Part shown: positions 35,413 to 43,894 of the stretch, piece after piece
Position numbering within the stretch: position 1 is the first letter of the stretch
Layout of the letters: each line of letters starts with the position of its first letter
Assembly: GCA_002702655.1 (NCBI GenBank)
Contig: PABB01000073.1
Location: 1-64,000 of the forward strand
DNA length: 64,000 nt
Direction: 5' to 3'
Source of the DNA: Planctomycetaceae bacterium
GTDB taxonomy: Bacteria > Planctomycetota > Planctomycetia > Pirellulales > Lacipirellulaceae
Translations under genes and position numbers: made by a program
Notes under the pieces: model-generated
The model's database searches: none
Told to the model about the DNA's origin: nothing
The model's input: the letters and a program-made list of their open reading frames with translations, nothing else

Positions 35413-36660
35413 CTAAGACACCCACCAGCACAGCAGCGCCGTGCCGTACCCGGCGAAGTTGCCCACTGCGTAACCCAGCAGCCCCATCAGCACGGCCGCG
35501 GGCACCAAGCTTTCTTCGTGGTGCATGGCCACGATCGACGCCGAGGCCGGCCCGCCGATGTTGGCCGCGCTGGCGATGGCGGCCGTGTGGATGTCGACCT
35601 TCAGCAGCTTGGCGCCCAGCAGGCAGAAGGCGCCGTGGATGGCGATCCAGACGCTCGCCCCGGCGAGGAACGGCAGCGTCTGCCCCACGTTGTCCAGCTT
35701 GGTCATCGCGCCCATCCGCGCGACGAACAGGTACACCAGCGCCATGCCCAGTTCGTGACTGCCGGGCAGTTGCCGTGCGGGGGTGAAGGACAACGCCAAC
35801 CCAATCGTGGTGATCAGCAGCACGTTGATCGTTGAGGCGGACAGCACGACCTTCAGTTGCTCGGGCAGGTGCGACTCAACCCCCGCAGCCAACGGCGCCG
35901 AGACCGCCTCGGCAATCCACGCCGCCGCGAACGCCAGCGCCAGTAGCGCCAAGTAATCGGCCGATTTGGGCGCCACGCGCTGCGAGGCCTGCAGCTCGGC
36001 CGCCGCTTTCATCTGGTCCAGCCGATCAGGCGCCACGCCGCTGAATCGCGCAAACCGGTCGGCATAGTTCTTCGACGCCAACAGCAACGGCAGCCACGCC
36101 AGGTAGATCGTCGAGTCGCCAATCACCGCCAATCCCACCGCGGCGCCGTCGGCCTCGATCATTTTGCTGATCGCCGCCATGTTGCCGGTGCCGCCGATCC
36201 AACTGCCGGCCAACGTGCCGAACGCCTTCCACGCGTCGGGCCCCAGCCACGACTTGACCAGCAGAAAGCCGATCGGCGCGCCGATCATCACGCCCAGCGT
36301 GCCGATGAGCATCACCGCGACGCCGGGCCCGAGGACGCGCACGGCGCCACGGACGTCGACGTTCACCAGCAAGAGCACCAGCATCATCGGCAACACGATG
36401 TCGCCAATCACGCCGTACACGGGCGACTCGGTCGTCAGCAGCCCCGTCTGCGCGGCAATCACCGGGATCAGGTAGATGAAAATCAGCGGCGGGGCGTATT
36501 GGAAGAACCGCTGAAACGCGCGCTTCTCCAGCCAAAAAAACACCGCGCTCACCCCGGCCAGCGCCGTCAGCACTCCAATGGGGCTGTCGATCATTCCGGC
36601 TGACTCCGTGATTGATTCGGCAGCGTCAGGGAGCGAGTCGGCAAGCAGCGGCAGGTTCAT
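35413..36660 (-). CDS. DUF819 family membrane protein
   Basis: This 415-residue protein has about ten hydrophobic helices throughout and the family motifs GTLAGSWIGGTGNMAAI near the middle and IASAANIGGPASASIVA near the end, a pseudo-repeated glycine/asparagine-rich pattern typical of re-entrant loops in transporters. DUF819 members are related to anion or amino-acid carriers, but no substrate is assigned. The start at 36660 is taken because the upstream 44 residues look non-coding; MIDSPIGV at 36594 is another possibility. Confidence 0.85.
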   Translation of the reverse strand: MNLPLLADSLPDAAESITESAGMIDSPIGVLTALAGVSAVFFWLEKRAFQRFFQYAPPLIFIYLIPVIAAQTGLLTTESPVYGVIGDIVLPMMLVLLLVNVDVRGAVRVLGPGVAVMLIGTLGVMIGAPIGFLLVKSWLGPDAWKAFGTLAGSWIGGTGNMAAISKMIEADGAAVGLAVIGDSTIYLAWLPLLLASKNYADRFARFSGVAPDRLDQMKAAAELQASQRVAPKSADYLALLALAFAAAWIAEAVSAPLAAGVESHLPEQLKVVLSASTINVLLITTIGLALSFTPARQLPGSHELGMALVYLFVARMGAMTKLDNVGQTLPFLAGASVWIAIHGAFCLLGAKLLKVDIHTAAIASAANIGGPASASIVAMHHEESLVPAAVLMGLLGYAVGNFAGYGTALLCWWVS

Positions 36661-36792
36661 CAACGACTCGCACGGCGAGATAGGATCGGCACAATGCCGG
36701 CAACCGGCAGCTTTGTAAGCTAGTAGGGACCGCCGCGCGTTGCTAGGGCGGTTCAAGGTTTGAAGTTGCGTCTTTCTGTTAATTGCACTCAT

Positions 36793-37165
36793 GCAGGGCT
36801 GTCGGCGATCGGCTGTCAGCTCTCAGCCAGAAGGAATCGGCAGCGCATTGGCCGCGTTGGGTTCGACAGCACCGAGTTGGTTGCGATTCCTGAAGGAGAA
36901 GCAGCCGTCTGCGACCCTTGCAGGGTCGACGGGTCGTTTCGCGATCGGTTCCCCGGGTAGCCGCTGACCGCGGCAACCCGGGGCTGAAGGCTGCAACGCC
37001 TGCGGCGTTGATGACGAAAAACCCCGAAGCAGCGCAATTCCCAGTTGTCGCGGCGGATTTCGCTGCGGTTTCCGAAAGTTGACGACCACTTGTTGAGAAT
37101 TGCGTGGCCAACGAGCCTCTGACTCATCTGGCTGATAGCTGACGGCCGATAGCTAACAGCCCTGC
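36793..37165. repeat. GGCTGTCAGC-type inverted repeat in a divergent gap
   Basis: The 38-base arms at 36793-36830 and 37128-37165 are inverted copies matching at 33 of 38 positions. Between them are further hairpins, including GCGACCCTTGCAGGGTCG and a CCCCGGGT...ACCCGGGG structure (about 36952-36984). The whole 563-base gap (36661-37223) lies between divergent genes and holds no supported gene. Promoters must be inside or beside the element. Confidence 0.8.
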
Positions 37166-37223
37166 CTGGGTTCACTGACGGCGCAATTCTCAGTCGCCAC
37201 GCCCCCACGAACTTGGCTCCGCC

Positions 37224-37691
37224 ATGCCCGTCTTCGACTACAGATTCACCGTCGCGGCGCCGCTGGCGGCGGTGCGGGACTTTCACCGCGACACGTCGGC
37301 GCTCAAGCGGCTCACGCCGCCGCCAACCATCGTGCAGCTGCACGAGATCGAGCCGCTGGGCGAGGGCTCCGTCTCGCGGTTCACGCTGTGGGTCGGCCCG
37401 CTGCCGCTGCATTGGACGGCGGTCCACCGCGACGTGAGCGACCGGGGGTTCACCGACGTGCAGACCGCCGGCCCCGCGGCCAAGTGGGAGCACACGCACC
37501 GCTTCACCCCGCTGAGCGACGAGCTGACCGAAATCCACGAGCACGTCGAGTACGAGCACCGCCGCGGGGCGTGGGGCGTGGTCACGCGCACCCTGTTTGC
37601 CCGGCCCAACCTGCGGCTGATGTTCGCGTACCGCAAATTCGTCACCCGGCGGGCGCTGCAGTCGCGCCGCAACCGCTCCGCAAATGCCTGA
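37224..37691 (+). CDS. SRPBCC (START/polyketide cyclase-like) protein
   Basis: This 155-residue protein fits the helix-grip fold: MPVFDYRFTVAAPLAAVRDF at the start is the usual first strand and helix, followed by antiparallel strands (VSRFTLWVGPLPLHWTAVH, LTEIHEHVEYEHRRGAW) and a long final helix (LRLMFAYRKFVTRRAL). Such proteins bind small hydrophobic ligands in a central cavity. No catalytic residue set is evident, so binding or transport is as likely as catalysis. It stands alone between repeat-filled gaps. Confidence 0.8.
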   Translation: MPVFDYRFTVAAPLAAVRDFHRDTSALKRLTPPPTIVQLHEIEPLGEGSVSRFTLWVGPLPLHWTAVHRDVSDRGFTDVQTAGPAAKWEHTHRFTPLSDELTEIHEHVEYEHRRGAWGVVTRTLFARPNLRLMFAYRKFVTRRALQSRRNRSANA

Positions 37692-38069
37692 CGCGAGAAT
37701 CACTTCGGGATTCTTTACCACAAAGGTCACGGAGGACACAGAGAATCGCGACATGACGCCGCGCAGTGGCACATTCTGCTTGAGACTTGCGGCCGGCGGG
37801 ATCTGCATCGCCCTTAGATTCTGCGAAGGACGGTAGCTGACGACGCCCATTGTCTTTGAACACTGCACAACACGGTCCCAAAGCCGAGGACAGTTAAGCG
37901 TCAACTGCCCCCCGGCTTCTCCGTGCTCTCTGTGACCTCTCTGGTGAGGAAAACCACTGCCCTGTGCGCCCATGAGCGACCGACCTGCGCAAGCGTCGAT
38001 TGTGGCTGCTGCGGTTGCGGATTAGCATGGCGGGTTTCGCGGTGCGAATCTTCACGCAGGTGCAGGACG
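37692..38069. repeat. Intergenic region with CACGGAG-period inverted arms
   Basis: The arms lie at 37717-37745 (ACCACAAAGGTCACGGAGG and on) and inverted at 37918-37947 (TTCTCCGTGCTCTCTGTGAC and on), about 170 bases apart. They belong to the same family as 35253-35384. No gene is supported in the 378 bases. Confidence 0.75.
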
Positions 38070-39548
38070 ATGACTTCAATTGCTGTGGTGGCGGCGCTGG
38101 GCAATGACGCGGGCGACTGCGCGCTGGCAACCTCGTGGCAAGCTCTCGCCGACAATCCGTTGGCCGGACCGCTGGCGATAGCCGCGTCGGCCGGCGCGGT
38201 GGGCGTCGACGCGGTTCGGTTGGAGGCCGCGTCGCTCCGCTCGGCCGCCGACGTGGCGACCGCGCTGCGGTGGTTCGCCTCGACCGACGCCACGCACTTG
38301 CTGTGGGCGCTTACGCCGCGGCTGGAACTGACCGCCGCAGGCTTGCAGCGGCTCGCCCAGACGGCCGCCGACACGCAGGCCGCCCTGCTGTACGCCGACT
38401 TCTACGACCTGGCTGCCGACGGCTCGGCCGCGCTGCACCCGCTGGTTGACTACCAGTTGGGCAGCATCCGCGACGATTTCGATTTTGGCCACGCAGTGCT
38501 GCTCAGCCGCGCGGCCGTCGACGGCCTGGCCGAAGCCATTGAGCAGGACGGCATCGCCGGGCCGTTTGGCGGCTGGTACGACCTGCGGCTCCGCGCGACC
38601 CAGCGCGGCCCGGTGGTCCGGCTGGCCGAGCCGGTTTACTCCGCCCACGCCGTCGAGGAATCGGCCGCGGGCGAAGCGCACTTCAACTACGTCGACCCCC
38701 GCAACCGCGACTACCAGATCGAAATGGAACGCGTCGCCACGGCGCACCTCCAGCGGATCGGCGCGTGGCTCGCCCCGCCGACGACGCCGCTGGTCGAGGC
38801 GGGCGAGTTCCCCGTGACCGCCAGCGTGGTGATTCCGGTCCGCAACCGCCAGCGCACCGTCGGCGACGCCGTGGCCAGTGCGCTGGCGCAGCAGGCTGAT
38901 TTTCCCTTCAACGTGATCGTGGTCGACAACCACTCGACCGACGGCACGACCGCGGCGCTGCGCGAGCTGGCCGCCGGCGATGCGCGGCTGATTCACGTGA
39001 TCCCCGACCGCACCGACCTGGGCATCGGCGGCTGTTGGAATGCGGCGGTCCATCATCCGCAATGCGGACAGTACGCCGTGCAACTCGACAGCGACGACAT
39101 TTACAGCGGAACGGACGTACTGGCCCGCGTCGTCGCCACGTTTGCCGCGGGCGGCTACGCGATGGTCGTCGGCTCGTACACGATCTGCAACTTCGACCTG
39201 CAGCCGATTCCCCCCGGGCTGATCGACCACCGCGAGTGGACCGACGACAACGGCCACAACAACGCGCTGCGGATCGCCGGGCTGGGCGCCCCGCGGGCGT
39301 TTCACGTGCCGACGCTGCGGACCATCGGGTTCCCCAACGTCAGCTTTGGCGAGGACTACGCCGTGGCGCTGCGGATCAGCCGCGACTACCGCATTGGACG
39401 GATTTACGATTCGCTGTACTGGTGCCGGCGGTGGGAGGGCAACTCCGACCACGCCCTGCCGTTGGAAACGCAGAACCGCTACGCCGCGTACAAGGATCGC
39501 ATCCGCTCGATCGAACTGGCCGCGCGCCTCCACGAGCGGCGCGGTTGA
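38070..39548 (+). CDS. Glycosyltransferase family 2 protein
   Basis: The protein (492 aa) has two parts. The N-terminal 230 residues resemble a partial GT-A fold (LLYADFYDLAADG, then GPFGGWYDLRLRA) and may be an inactive copy. The C-terminal domain is a clear family 2 glycosyltransferase: ASVVIPVRNRQRTVGDAV, VVDNHSTDGT, LDSDDIYSG with the metal-binding acidic motif, and GEDYAVALRISR as probable catalytic region. It has no membrane helices, so it is a cytosolic or peripheral sugar transferase. The start at 38070 is chosen because the longer frame begins in repeat DNA. Confidence 0.85.
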   Translation: MTSIAVVAALGNDAGDCALATSWQALADNPLAGPLAIAASAGAVGVDAVRLEAASLRSAADVATALRWFASTDATHLLWALTPRLELTAAGLQRLAQTAADTQAALLYADFYDLAADGSAALHPLVDYQLGSIRDDFDFGHAVLLSRAAVDGLAEAIEQDGIAGPFGGWYDLRLRATQRGPVVRLAEPVYSAHAVEESAAGEAHFNYVDPRNRDYQIEMERVATAHLQRIGAWLAPPTTPLVEAGEFPVTASVVIPVRNRQRTVGDAVASALAQQADFPFNVIVVDNHSTDGTTAALRELAAGDARLIHVIPDRTDLGIGGCWNAAVHHPQCGQYAVQLDSDDIYSGTDVLARVVATFAAGGYAMVVGSYTICNFDLQPIPPGLIDHREWTDDNGHNNALRIAGLGAPRAFHVPTLRTIGFPNVSFGEDYAVALRISRDYRIGRIYDSLYWCRRWEGNSDHALPLETQNRYAAYKDRIRSIELAARLHERRG

Positions 39549-39854
39549 GTTCGGCTCGCTTGCTGTTTGGGAACCGCCAAGGACGCCAAGATCGCCAAGT
39601 AATCCACTGTCGGGAATGCCTGACGCGGAGACGCAGAGTTGCAGAGCTTCGCGATGAATAGAACAACGCGTTGGAGAATCGACACGACGGCGTGGTAGGG
39701 AAAAGAAGCGTTTGGACTTCTCGGTCAAGGATTTCCATCCGATCGCTTTGCCTCGGGACTGCTGCGCGTCTCTGCGTGAATAGGATTTCTCGTTTCTTGG
39801 CGCTCTTGGCGTCCTTGGCGGTTCAATAAAGTGCAAGACTCTGGGACACGCCCC
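39549..39854. repeat. Nested inverted repeat (CGCCAAG outer, GAGACGCAGAG inner)
   Basis: The outer arms are 39570-39599 (GGAACCGCCAAGGACGCCAA and on) and its inverse 39795-39824. The inner arms are 39621-39650 (GACGCGGAGACGCAGAG type) and inverse 39761-39780. The design matches the element at 13237-13390, with the same outer family but a different inner family. No gene is supported in this gap. Confidence 0.8.
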
Positions 39855-40817
39855 ATGACGTGGGACGACATTCTGGCGATCGACACGGACGACGCCGCGC
39901 CGCTGGGGGAGCGCGTGAACGCATTGTTCGAGCAACAGCGTCGCACGTGGCCCCTGTTGCGCGACGGCGAGGCGGCGCTGACGCACCTGCAGAAGCGCAC
40001 GCTCACGGCCGACGACGGCACGATCGTGGTGCAGATGAACCCGGCGCGGCGGCGGTCGACGCAAGCGAAGACCGACGCGGCGGCGGTGGCGCAGCGGCCC
40101 TGCTTTTTGTGCCCGCAAAACATGCCGGCCGAGGAACGCGGCGTGGCGTTTGAAGATCTCGTGGTCATGCCCAACCCGTTCCCGATCCTGCCCGGGCACT
40201 GCACGATCGCCAGCCGCGAGCACGAGCCGCAGCAGTTCGCCCCGCGTGTCGAGCAATTCCTGCGACTGACCGGCGCGATCGGCCCTGACTTGGCCGCGTT
40301 GTACAACGGCCCGCGGTGCGGCGCGTCCGCCCCGGACCATTTGCACTTTCAGGCGGCGCGGGCCGACGAGATTCCCGCGTTTGGGCAACTGCCAGCGCCC
40401 GCGGGTGCAACTTCGCCCGAGCCCGTGGAGAGTTTCGGCCGCAGGTTTTTCGTTCTCCGCGGCGACGAAATCGAGCCCTTAGCCGCCGGGTTGCAAAGCG
40501 TGCTCGCCGCGCTGAGCGCCGGGATGGCTGACAGCGCCGACGGCGAACCGCTGGTCAACGTCGCCGCCCGCTGCGTCGCCGGCGAGTGGACCGTGGCGAT
40601 CTTCCCGCGGATCGCCCACCGCCCGGCGCGGTACTTTGCCGACGGCCCCGAGCGGCTGCTGGTCAGTCCGGCCGTGCTGGAAATGGGCGGCATCCTCGTG
40701 GCGACCGAGCCGGACGATTTCGCGCGGCTCGACGCGGCACTAGCCCGAGAAATTTACGACGAAGTGAGCATCTCGGCCGCCGACTTTGCGCTCGTGCGCG
40801 GACAAATCACGCGTTAG
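39855..40817 (+). CDS. DUF4922/VTC2-like HIT-superfamily phosphorylase
   Basis: The 320-residue protein has the GalT/HIT-branch features CFLCPQNMPAEERG, FPILPGHCTIAS and DHLHFQA (HxHxQ, the nucleotidyl-transfer site). These match the family containing plant GDP-L-galactose phosphorylase (VTC2) and bacterial DUF4922 proteins, which phosphorolyse GDP-hexoses to hexose-1-phosphate and GDP. The exact sugar is not predictable. A bifunctional fucokinase/GDP-fucose pyrophosphorylase lies 10 kb downstream, so GDP-sugar salvage is a plausible theme. The start at 39855 is ATG; a GTG at 39831 overlaps the repeat edge. Confidence 0.8.
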   Translation: MTWDDILAIDTDDAAPLGERVNALFEQQRRTWPLLRDGEAALTHLQKRTLTADDGTIVVQMNPARRRSTQAKTDAAAVAQRPCFLCPQNMPAEERGVAFEDLVVMPNPFPILPGHCTIASREHEPQQFAPRVEQFLRLTGAIGPDLAALYNGPRCGASAPDHLHFQAARADEIPAFGQLPAPAGATSPEPVESFGRRFFVLRGDEIEPLAAGLQSVLAALSAGMADSADGEPLVNVAARCVAGEWTVAIFPRIAHRPARYFADGPERLLVSPAVLEMGGILVATEPDDFARLDAALAREIYDEVSISAADFALVRGQITR

Positions 40818-40820
40818 GGA

Positions 40821-40881
40821 GGGCGAGGCTCCTGCCGAACCAATGCGGCACGTCCCCGCCGGCTCGGCAGGAGCCTCGCCC
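40821..40881. terminator. 21-bp inverted repeat between convergent genes
   Basis: GGGCGAGGCTCCTGCCGAACC (written as positions 40821-40841) pairs with 40861-40881 at 20 of 21 positions around a 19-base loop. It lies between two convergent genes and would act in both directions. No T-tract follows. Confidence 0.6.
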
Positions 40882-40898
40882 CACAACGCCGACCGCGA

Positions 40899-41795
40899 TT
40901 ACCTCGCGTCCAGCACCGCGCGGAACTTGGCGATGTGCTCGGGGGTGCTGCCGCAGCAGGCCCCGACGATCCGCACGCCGGCCTCCAGCAGATCGGGCAA
41001 CTGAGCCGCCATCTCGTCGGCACTCTGGCGATAAACGACTTGGCCATCGACCAACTCCGGCCGCCCGGCGTTGGGTTGGGCCATCGTCGGCAGGTCGCAC
41101 GCCTGGCTGTAGGCCCGCACGACGTCGGCGGCGCGGCTGGCGTCGATCCCCGACCCGCAGTTCATCGCCACGATGTCGACGCCAAGTTCCTGCATGAACT
41201 GTGCAGCCTGCTCGGGCCCGACGCCCATCATGGTTCGCACCGCGTCCCGCCCCGGCGCGGCGTCGTAAGCCATCGAGCCAATCACGCACGTCGCCCCTGC
41301 AGCACGGGCCGCTTCGACGCCGGCCCGCAATTCGTCGAGCGCGGTCTGCGTCTCGACGATCACGGCGTCGACCCCCGCCGCGACCAGCGCGTCCGCCTGC
41401 TGGCGAAAGGCGTCGCGCACCTCCTGCTCCGTCACGTCGCCAAACGGCTCCATCAAACCGCCGAACGGGCCGATGTCGCCCAGCACGAATCCGTCACGAT
41501 CGCCAAACGCCTCGCGAGCAATGCGGGCCGCGGCGGCGTTGATCTCGGCGGTTGCCTCGGCCTGGCCGTGTCGGGCGAGCATGATCGGCGAGCCGCCGAA
41601 CGTGTTGGTGATCAGGCAATCGGAGCCCGCTTCGACGTAGCGGCGCTGGACCGCCAGCACGCGCTCGGGGTGAGTCAGATTCCACGCCTCGCCGCACTCG
41701 CCCGGCTGCAGGCCAGCCTGCTGAAGCTGCGTGCCCATGCCGCCGTCGCCCAGCAGCACGCGCTCGCGAATCGCCGCCAACAATCGATTGCTCAT
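40899..41795 (-). CDS. Homocysteine S-methyltransferase family protein
   Basis: This 298-residue TIM-barrel methyltransferase begins with LLGDGGMGTQLQQAG and has the zinc ligands in MNCGSG and GACCGSTPEH, the three cysteines that bind the thiol-activating Zn. The family transfers methyl groups to homocysteine or related thiols, or in corrinoid systems to or from B12 proteins. Because a free corrinoid protein gene lies 73 bases upstream on the same strand, it probably acts as its partner, like the N-terminal part of MetH. No cobalamin or folate domain is fused here. Confidence 0.9.
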   Translation of the reverse strand: MSNRLLAAIRERVLLGDGGMGTQLQQAGLQPGECGEAWNLTHPERVLAVQRRYVEAGSDCLITNTFGGSPIMLARHGQAEATAEINAAAARIAREAFGDRDGFVLGDIGPFGGLMEPFGDVTEQEVRDAFRQQADALVAAGVDAVIVETQTALDELRAGVEAARAAGATCVIGSMAYDAAPGRDAVRTMMGVGPEQAAQFMQELGVDIVAMNCGSGIDASRAADVVRAYSQACDLPTMAQPNAGRPELVDGQVVYRQSADEMAAQLPDLLEAGVRIVGACCGSTPEHIAKFRAVLDAR

Positions 41796-41868
41796 GTTCG
41801 TGCCATTTTGATCGGACGCGGCGGGACCACGCGCGCCCGCCGCAGGGGCGGCAGCGATTGGTCGCCGC

Positions 41869-42507
41869 CTACTCTGGTTGTTCTACGCCCAAACACCGCG
41901 CGACGACGCCCACCGCCCCGGCGGCCGTGTCGGCGTACCCGTCGGCGCCAATCTCGTCGGCGTACTTCTGCGTGACCGGCGCCCCGCCGATGATCACCGG
42001 CGTCGCCAGCCCCTTGTCGCGCAGCACGGCGACCACGTTCTTCATGGCCGGCATCGTGGTGGTCAGCAGCGCGCTGACGCAGACCGCTTGCGCACCCGCT
42101 TCGACCGCGGCGACGTATTTGTCTTCCTGGCAATCGACGCCCAGATCGTCGACCTCGTACCCGGCGCCGCGCAGCATCATCGCGACCAGATTCTTGCCAA
42201 TATCGTGCATGTCGCCGCGCACGGTGCCGATGCAGACCCGCCCCCGCGGCTGAACGCCCGAGGCCACCAGCAGCGGGCTGATGATCTGCAGCACCGCATC
42301 CATGGCGCGGGCCGAGATGAGCATCTCCGGCACGAACGCCTCGCCGCTTTCGAACAGATCGCCCACGTGCCGCATGGCGGGTATGAGCGACTCGTTCATC
42401 AGCGAGTCAACCGACGCGCCCGCATCGAGCGCCGCCTGGGCCGCGGCCTGCGCCCCCGGCCGATCGCCGGCGCAAATTGCGGCGAACAGTGCTTCGTCCC
42501 TGGCCAC
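41869..42507 (-). CDS. Corrinoid (B12-binding) methyl-carrier protein
   Basis: The protein (212 aa) has the two-domain build of MtbC/MtaC-type carriers: a helical cap (about 1-85; ESLIPAMRHVGDLFESGEAFVPEML) and a Rossmann B12 domain with DMHDIGKNL, whose histidine is the lower axial cobalt ligand, then SALLTTTMPAM and VIIGGAPVTQKYADEIGADGYA. The start is set at a GTG at 42507, which gives the usual N-terminal length; the open frame goes further, to 42726, but that would overlap the divergent URO-D gene. It should shuttle methyl groups between a substrate-specific and an acceptor methyltransferase. Confidence 0.87.
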   Translation of the reverse strand: MARDEALFAAICAGDRPGAQAAAQAALDAGASVDSLMNESLIPAMRHVGDLFESGEAFVPEMLISARAMDAVLQIISPLLVASGVQPRGRVCIGTVRGDMHDIGKNLVAMMLRGAGYEVDDLGVDCQEDKYVAAVEAGAQAVCVSALLTTTMPAMKNVVAVLRDKGLATPVIIGGAPVTQKYADEIGADGYADTAAGAVGVVARCLGVEQPE

Positions 42508-42649
42508 CGAGTAGTCCTCGCCTGTTCGTTCTGCGATAATCGCGGGCTGCGCCTTGCAGCCGCCTGCGGCGCTCGTCAATGTGACGGGCCGCTCGTGGAT
42601 TATCGCCCACTCTCTTTGACAACGCCAGACGTGCAGGACGTCGCCGCCG

Positions 42650-43723
42650 ATGTGGAAACAGAATTGGCAAGAAACGGAACAACGTTTTCGCAAATGGTGG
42701 AATCGACAGGGCGTGCTGGTCGGCATGTGGGGGGCGCCGACGGCCCAGGGGTGTCTGCACGCCGATGTTCCCCAGCCCCCCGCGCCCGACTCGATCGACG
42801 AGCGGTGGTGCGACCCCGGCTACCGGGCCGCGGACAATCATGCCCGACTCGCCCGGTCGCTATTCCCCGCGGACGTGCTGCCGCTGGCCAAGGCGGGGCT
42901 GGGTCCCGGTTCGCTCGCGCTATTCTGCGGTTCGCGGCCGGAATTCAGCGAGGAAACCGTGTGGTTTCATCCCGCGCTGACGCCCGATCAGGCGCCCGAA
43001 GAATTGCCGACGGTCGCCTTCGACCCCGCCAACCCCTGGTGGCAGTTGACCGAAGACATGCTGCGCCGCTGCGTCGCACTAGCCGGCAACGACTACCTAG
43101 TCGCCTGCCCCGACCTGGTCGAGAACCTCGACACATTGTCCTCGCTGTGCGGGCCGGACTCGGTTTGCATGAGCCTGATCGAACGGCCCGAATGGGTTGA
43201 GCAGAAGATCGCCGAGATCAACGAGCTGTGGCTGGCCGCGTACGAGCGGATCTACGACATCATCAAGCGCCCCGACGGCAGCGCCGCGTTTGGGGCGTTT
43301 TACCTGTGGGCCCCGGGCAAGGTCGCCAAGGTGCAGTGCGACGGGTCGGCGATGATCTCCCCCGCGATGTTCCGGCGGTTTGTCGTGCCGGCGCTGACCG
43401 CGCAGTGCGAGTGGCTCGACTACTCGCTGTACCACCTGGACGGCACGCAGGCGATGCGGCATCTGGATGCGCTGCTGGAAATCGACGCGATCGATGCGAT
43501 CGAATGGACGCCGCAGGCCGGGATCGAAAGCGGCGGTGACCCGCGCTGGTACGATCTGTACCGCAAGATTCTCGACGCCGGCAAATCGGTGCAGGCCGTG
43601 AACGTGGAGCACCACGAAGTGGGCCCGCTGCTGGACGCCATCGGCCGCGACGGGGTGTACATCATGACGACGTTTGAGGGCGAGGAAGATGCCGCGCGGG
43701 TGATGGAAGAAGTGCACGGATAA
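42650..43723 (+). CDS. URO-D family (uroporphyrinogen decarboxylase-like) methyltransferase
   Basis: This 357-residue TIM-barrel protein resembles the MtaA/MtbA and demethylase branch of the URO-D superfamily more than HemE: it starts MWKQNWQETEQRFRKWW and lacks the conserved HemE opening. Features include DGSAMISPAMFRRFVVPAL, LDGTQAMRHLDALL and a WTPQAGIESGG loop. It diverges from the corrinoid-protein gene 142 bases away. Together with the S-methyltransferase it would form a corrinoid-dependent methyl transfer system whose methyl donor is not evident. No RamA-like corrinoid activase is in the window. Confidence 0.85.
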   Translation: MWKQNWQETEQRFRKWWNRQGVLVGMWGAPTAQGCLHADVPQPPAPDSIDERWCDPGYRAADNHARLARSLFPADVLPLAKAGLGPGSLALFCGSRPEFSEETVWFHPALTPDQAPEELPTVAFDPANPWWQLTEDMLRRCVALAGNDYLVACPDLVENLDTLSSLCGPDSVCMSLIERPEWVEQKIAEINELWLAAYERIYDIIKRPDGSAAFGAFYLWAPGKVAKVQCDGSAMISPAMFRRFVVPALTAQCEWLDYSLYHLDGTQAMRHLDALLEIDAIDAIEWTPQAGIESGGDPRWYDLYRKILDAGKSVQAVNVEHHEVGPLLDAIGRDGVYIMTTFEGEEDAARVMEEVHG

Positions 43724-43753
43724 CGGCGGGCGGTTGACGAGTAGCCGCTTCGC

Positions 43754-43885
43754 GTGCCACGGCTCTGTGAGCCGCGGCACACGCTTTCGAATGGGGTGCC
43801 ATGCCCACGGCGGTCCTCCGCCGTGGGCATGCTGAAGTTCCACCGCCGCATGCCCATGCCTGCGGACAGGCGTGGGCATGGCACC
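43754..43885. terminator. Stacked hairpins between convergent genes
   Basis: There are three hairpins: GTGCCACGGCTCTGTGAGCC and on (43754-43780); a 13-bp perfect stem ATGCCCACGGCGG/CCGCCGTGGGCAT (43801-43830); and CATGCCCATGCCTG/CAGGCGTGGGCATG (43850-43880). The outer bases GGTGCCATGCCCAC (43795-43808) also pair perfectly with 43872-43885. It lies between the URO-D gene and convergent aceK, so a bidirectional terminator is likely. Confidence 0.65.
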
Positions 43886-43894
43886 TGACCGCTG

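Noticed and set aside
36661-36780. tRNA-like segment around CAGCTTTGTAAGCTAG
   Set aside because: The arm cannot form a 5-bp anticodon stem with a 7-nt loop, and no TpsiC arm or acceptor stem is present.
39570-39824. Periodic repeats as a CRISPR array
   Set aside because: The period is about 9 bases with no unique spacers, and arms are inverted pairs.
42508-42726. N-terminal extension of the corrinoid protein to 42726
   Set aside because: It would overlap the divergent URO-D gene and adds sequence unlike the family; the GTG at 42507 gives normal length.
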